Part shown: positions 4,344-5,372 of the stretch, piece by piece
How the letters are laid out: each line of letters opens with the position of its first letter
Numbering within the stretch: the stretch's first letter is position 1
Source: Methanobacteriota archaeon
GTDB taxonomy: Archaea; Altiarchaeota; Altiarchaeia; IMC4; QMZM01
Assembly: GCA_021731385.1 (NCBI GenBank)
Contig: JAKFXM010000150.1
Location: forward strand, 1 to 5,372
Direction of reading: 5' to 3'
Length of the DNA: 5,372 nt
Made by a program: the position numbers and the translations under genes
Notes under the pieces: generated by a model
Database searches by the model: none
Seen by the model: only the letters and a program-made list of their open reading frames with translations
What the model was told of the DNA's origin: nothing

Positions 4344-5312
4344 ATGAAATTCCTTCTTCAACTTTCCGGCGAGCATCCTGATCTTCCGAAGGCAGAGATT
4401 GCTGCAGTTCTTGAGGGCGAGGGAATTAATTACAATATTGTTTATGAAAACAGGAAAACGAGAATTCTGATAATAGATGCAAAGACAAAAAATTCTGAAT
4501 TTCTTCAACGGCTCGCAATGACGACAAAGGCTGCAGAATTTGTCGCAATGTCTAACAATTTGGATGCAATTTCAAAGAATATTTTTAAGAAAATTCCCAA
4601 ATCCAAGACATTTGCAGTCCGCTCTGAATCCCACAGGATAGAGGAAGAACTCGGTGAAAGGATCAGGAATCCCGGACTGAAGGTTGATCTTACCAACCCG
4701 GATTTAACCATCTTATGTTTCTACGAAAAGGAAAAATACATCGCAGGGATTGAAATTCCGTTGAAGAGGGACTTTAATCTTAGAAGGCCGCAATTCAGGC
4801 CATTCTTTCATCCGACATCAATGCATCCAAAGATTGCAAGGCTACTGGTGAATCTGGGCGGGGTAAAAAAGGGTGATAAGGTTCTTGACCCCTTCTGCGG
4901 AACGGGGGGAATTCTGATAGAGGCAGGTTTAACGGGAATGAAGATTTTTGGTTCTGATGTTGATGAGGGTATGGTGGAAGGCTGCAGAAAAAATCTGGAT
5001 TTTTATAATATAACCGGAGAAATCAGGACAGTGGATGCTACAAAAATTGATAAAGAATTTAAGGGAATTGATGCGATAGTCACAGACCTTCCTTACGGGC
5101 GCTCTTCTGCGATTTTTGGCGGGAATATAATTGAATTATATAAAAATTTTTTAAAATCCGCATCAAAGATACTTAAATCCGGTAGTGGAATAGTTATTGT
5201 AACCCCCAAGAAATTCTTGCCTAAACTGAAAGAATTTGAAGTAATCGGAAAATACAGCATCCGCGTACATAAAAGTTTAACGCGGAGGATTTTGGTGTTA
5301 AGAAAGGGGTGA
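4344..5312 (+). CDS. Archaeal tRNA (guanosine-10 N2) methyltransferase, Trm-G10 family
   Basis: A 322-residue SAM-dependent enzyme expected to methylate G10 of tRNA at N2 (mono- or dimethyl in archaea), stabilising the tRNA core. It starts MKFLLQLSGEHPDLPKAEI, the usual family N-terminus. A THUMP RNA-binding domain follows (about 45-150, including GIEIPLKRDFNLRRPQFRPF near its end), then FFHPTSMHPKIARLLVNL (154-171) and a Rossmann-fold methyltransferase with motif I DPFCGTGGILIEAG (182-195), the acidic SDVD (204-207) and the catalytic motif IV TDLPYGRSS (247-255). D-L-P-Y replaces the commoner D-P-P-Y, a tolerated variant. Length is normal. ATG at 4344 is preferred over an in-frame TTG at 4305, which would add 13 residues not seen in the family. 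It diverges from gatB. Its stop lies 3 nt before a possible next gene, hinting at an operon. Related THUMP methyltransferases (Trm14/TrmN, m2G6) are the main alternative. Confidence 0.92.
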   Translation: MKFLLQLSGEHPDLPKAEIAAVLEGEGINYNIVYENRKTRILIIDAKTKNSEFLQRLAMTTKAAEFVAMSNNLDAISKNIFKKIPKSKTFAVRSESHRIEEELGERIRNPGLKVDLTNPDLTILCFYEKEKYIAGIEIPLKRDFNLRRPQFRPFFHPTSMHPKIARLLVNLGGVKKGDKVLDPFCGTGGILIEAGLTGMKIFGSDVDEGMVEGCRKNLDFYNITGEIRTVDATKIDKEFKGIDAIVTDLPYGRSSAIFGGNIIELYKNFLKSASKILKSGSGIVIVTPKKFLPKLKEFEVIGKYSIRVHKSLTRRILVLRKG

Positions 5313-5315
5313 ATA

Positions 5316-5372
5316 TTGAGGTTACGGTTAATAATTCCAAATGGGACCGCTGAGATTCGAAGCAAACTGTTA
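5316..5372 (+). CDS. Possible start of a downstream gene, truncated by the window edge
   Basis: Beginning with TTG 3 nt after the methyltransferase stop codon and in the same frame, 19 codons stay open to the last base and read MRLRLIIPNGTAEIRSKLL (TTG taken as Met). The alternating hydrophobic pattern looks like an N-terminal beta strand. GGTGA at 5308-5312 could be its ribosome binding site, though the 3-nt spacing is short. An alternative GTG start at 5309 ends after 14 codons, and an ATG at 5341 in a third frame is also open to the edge. I do not recognise a family, and the stretch is too short to prove coding. Confidence 0.3.
   Translation, partial: MRLRLIIPNGTAEIRSKLL

Overview
The window looks like an archaeal chromosome segment of moderate to low GC. 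The evidence is the set of information-processing genes (archaeal-type tRNA-G10 methyltransferase, RNase Z without bacterial neighbours, a short single histone-fold protein) and TATA-like boxes placed about 20-30 nt before start codons, as expected for leaderless archaeal genes. The lineage is not resolvable by eye. A histidine-biosynthesis gene argues against an extremely reduced symbiont genome.

Layout: positions 1-212 hold the 3' end of hisD (histidinol dehydrogenase, + strand), broken by an apparent one-base frameshift near 42-44. Positions 213-440 hold a weak promoter signal and a dense block of short hairpins (261-414), followed by a small histone-fold gene (441-611, +). A T-rich tract separates it from a convergent HAD-family phosphatase-like gene (647-1660, -). 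A 119-bp divergent intergenic region (1661-1779) has two more hairpins between two TATA-like boxes. RNase Z (rnz, 1780-2685, +) runs convergently into gatB (2702-4075, -) across a 16-bp gap. A second large divergent region (4076-4343) is filled by another hairpin block (4104-4268). An archaeal tRNA guanosine-10 methyltransferase follows (4344-5312, +), and possibly the start of a further gene at the right edge.

Functional theme: three genes act on tRNA. rnz trims the 3' trailer, the Trm-G10 enzyme modifies G10, and gatB supplies the amidotransferase subunit making Asn-tRNA(Asn) and/or Gln-tRNA(Gln). They are separate transcription units, since neighbours are mostly divergent or convergent. 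The only likely operon link is between the methyltransferase and the putative gene at the right edge.

The most notable non-coding feature is a family of modular, nested perfect hairpins, most with 3-nt loops, in all three non-convergent intergenic regions. Two distant copies (280-339 and 4138-4192) share one framework, CTGAG-x-CTCAG-ACAYRTGT-CTGAG-y-CTCAGCCACA, with different self-complementary inserts x and y. A second module (AGCTNCGA...TCGNAT) occurs three times with compensatory base changes. This is the best candidate for an undescribed element in the window.
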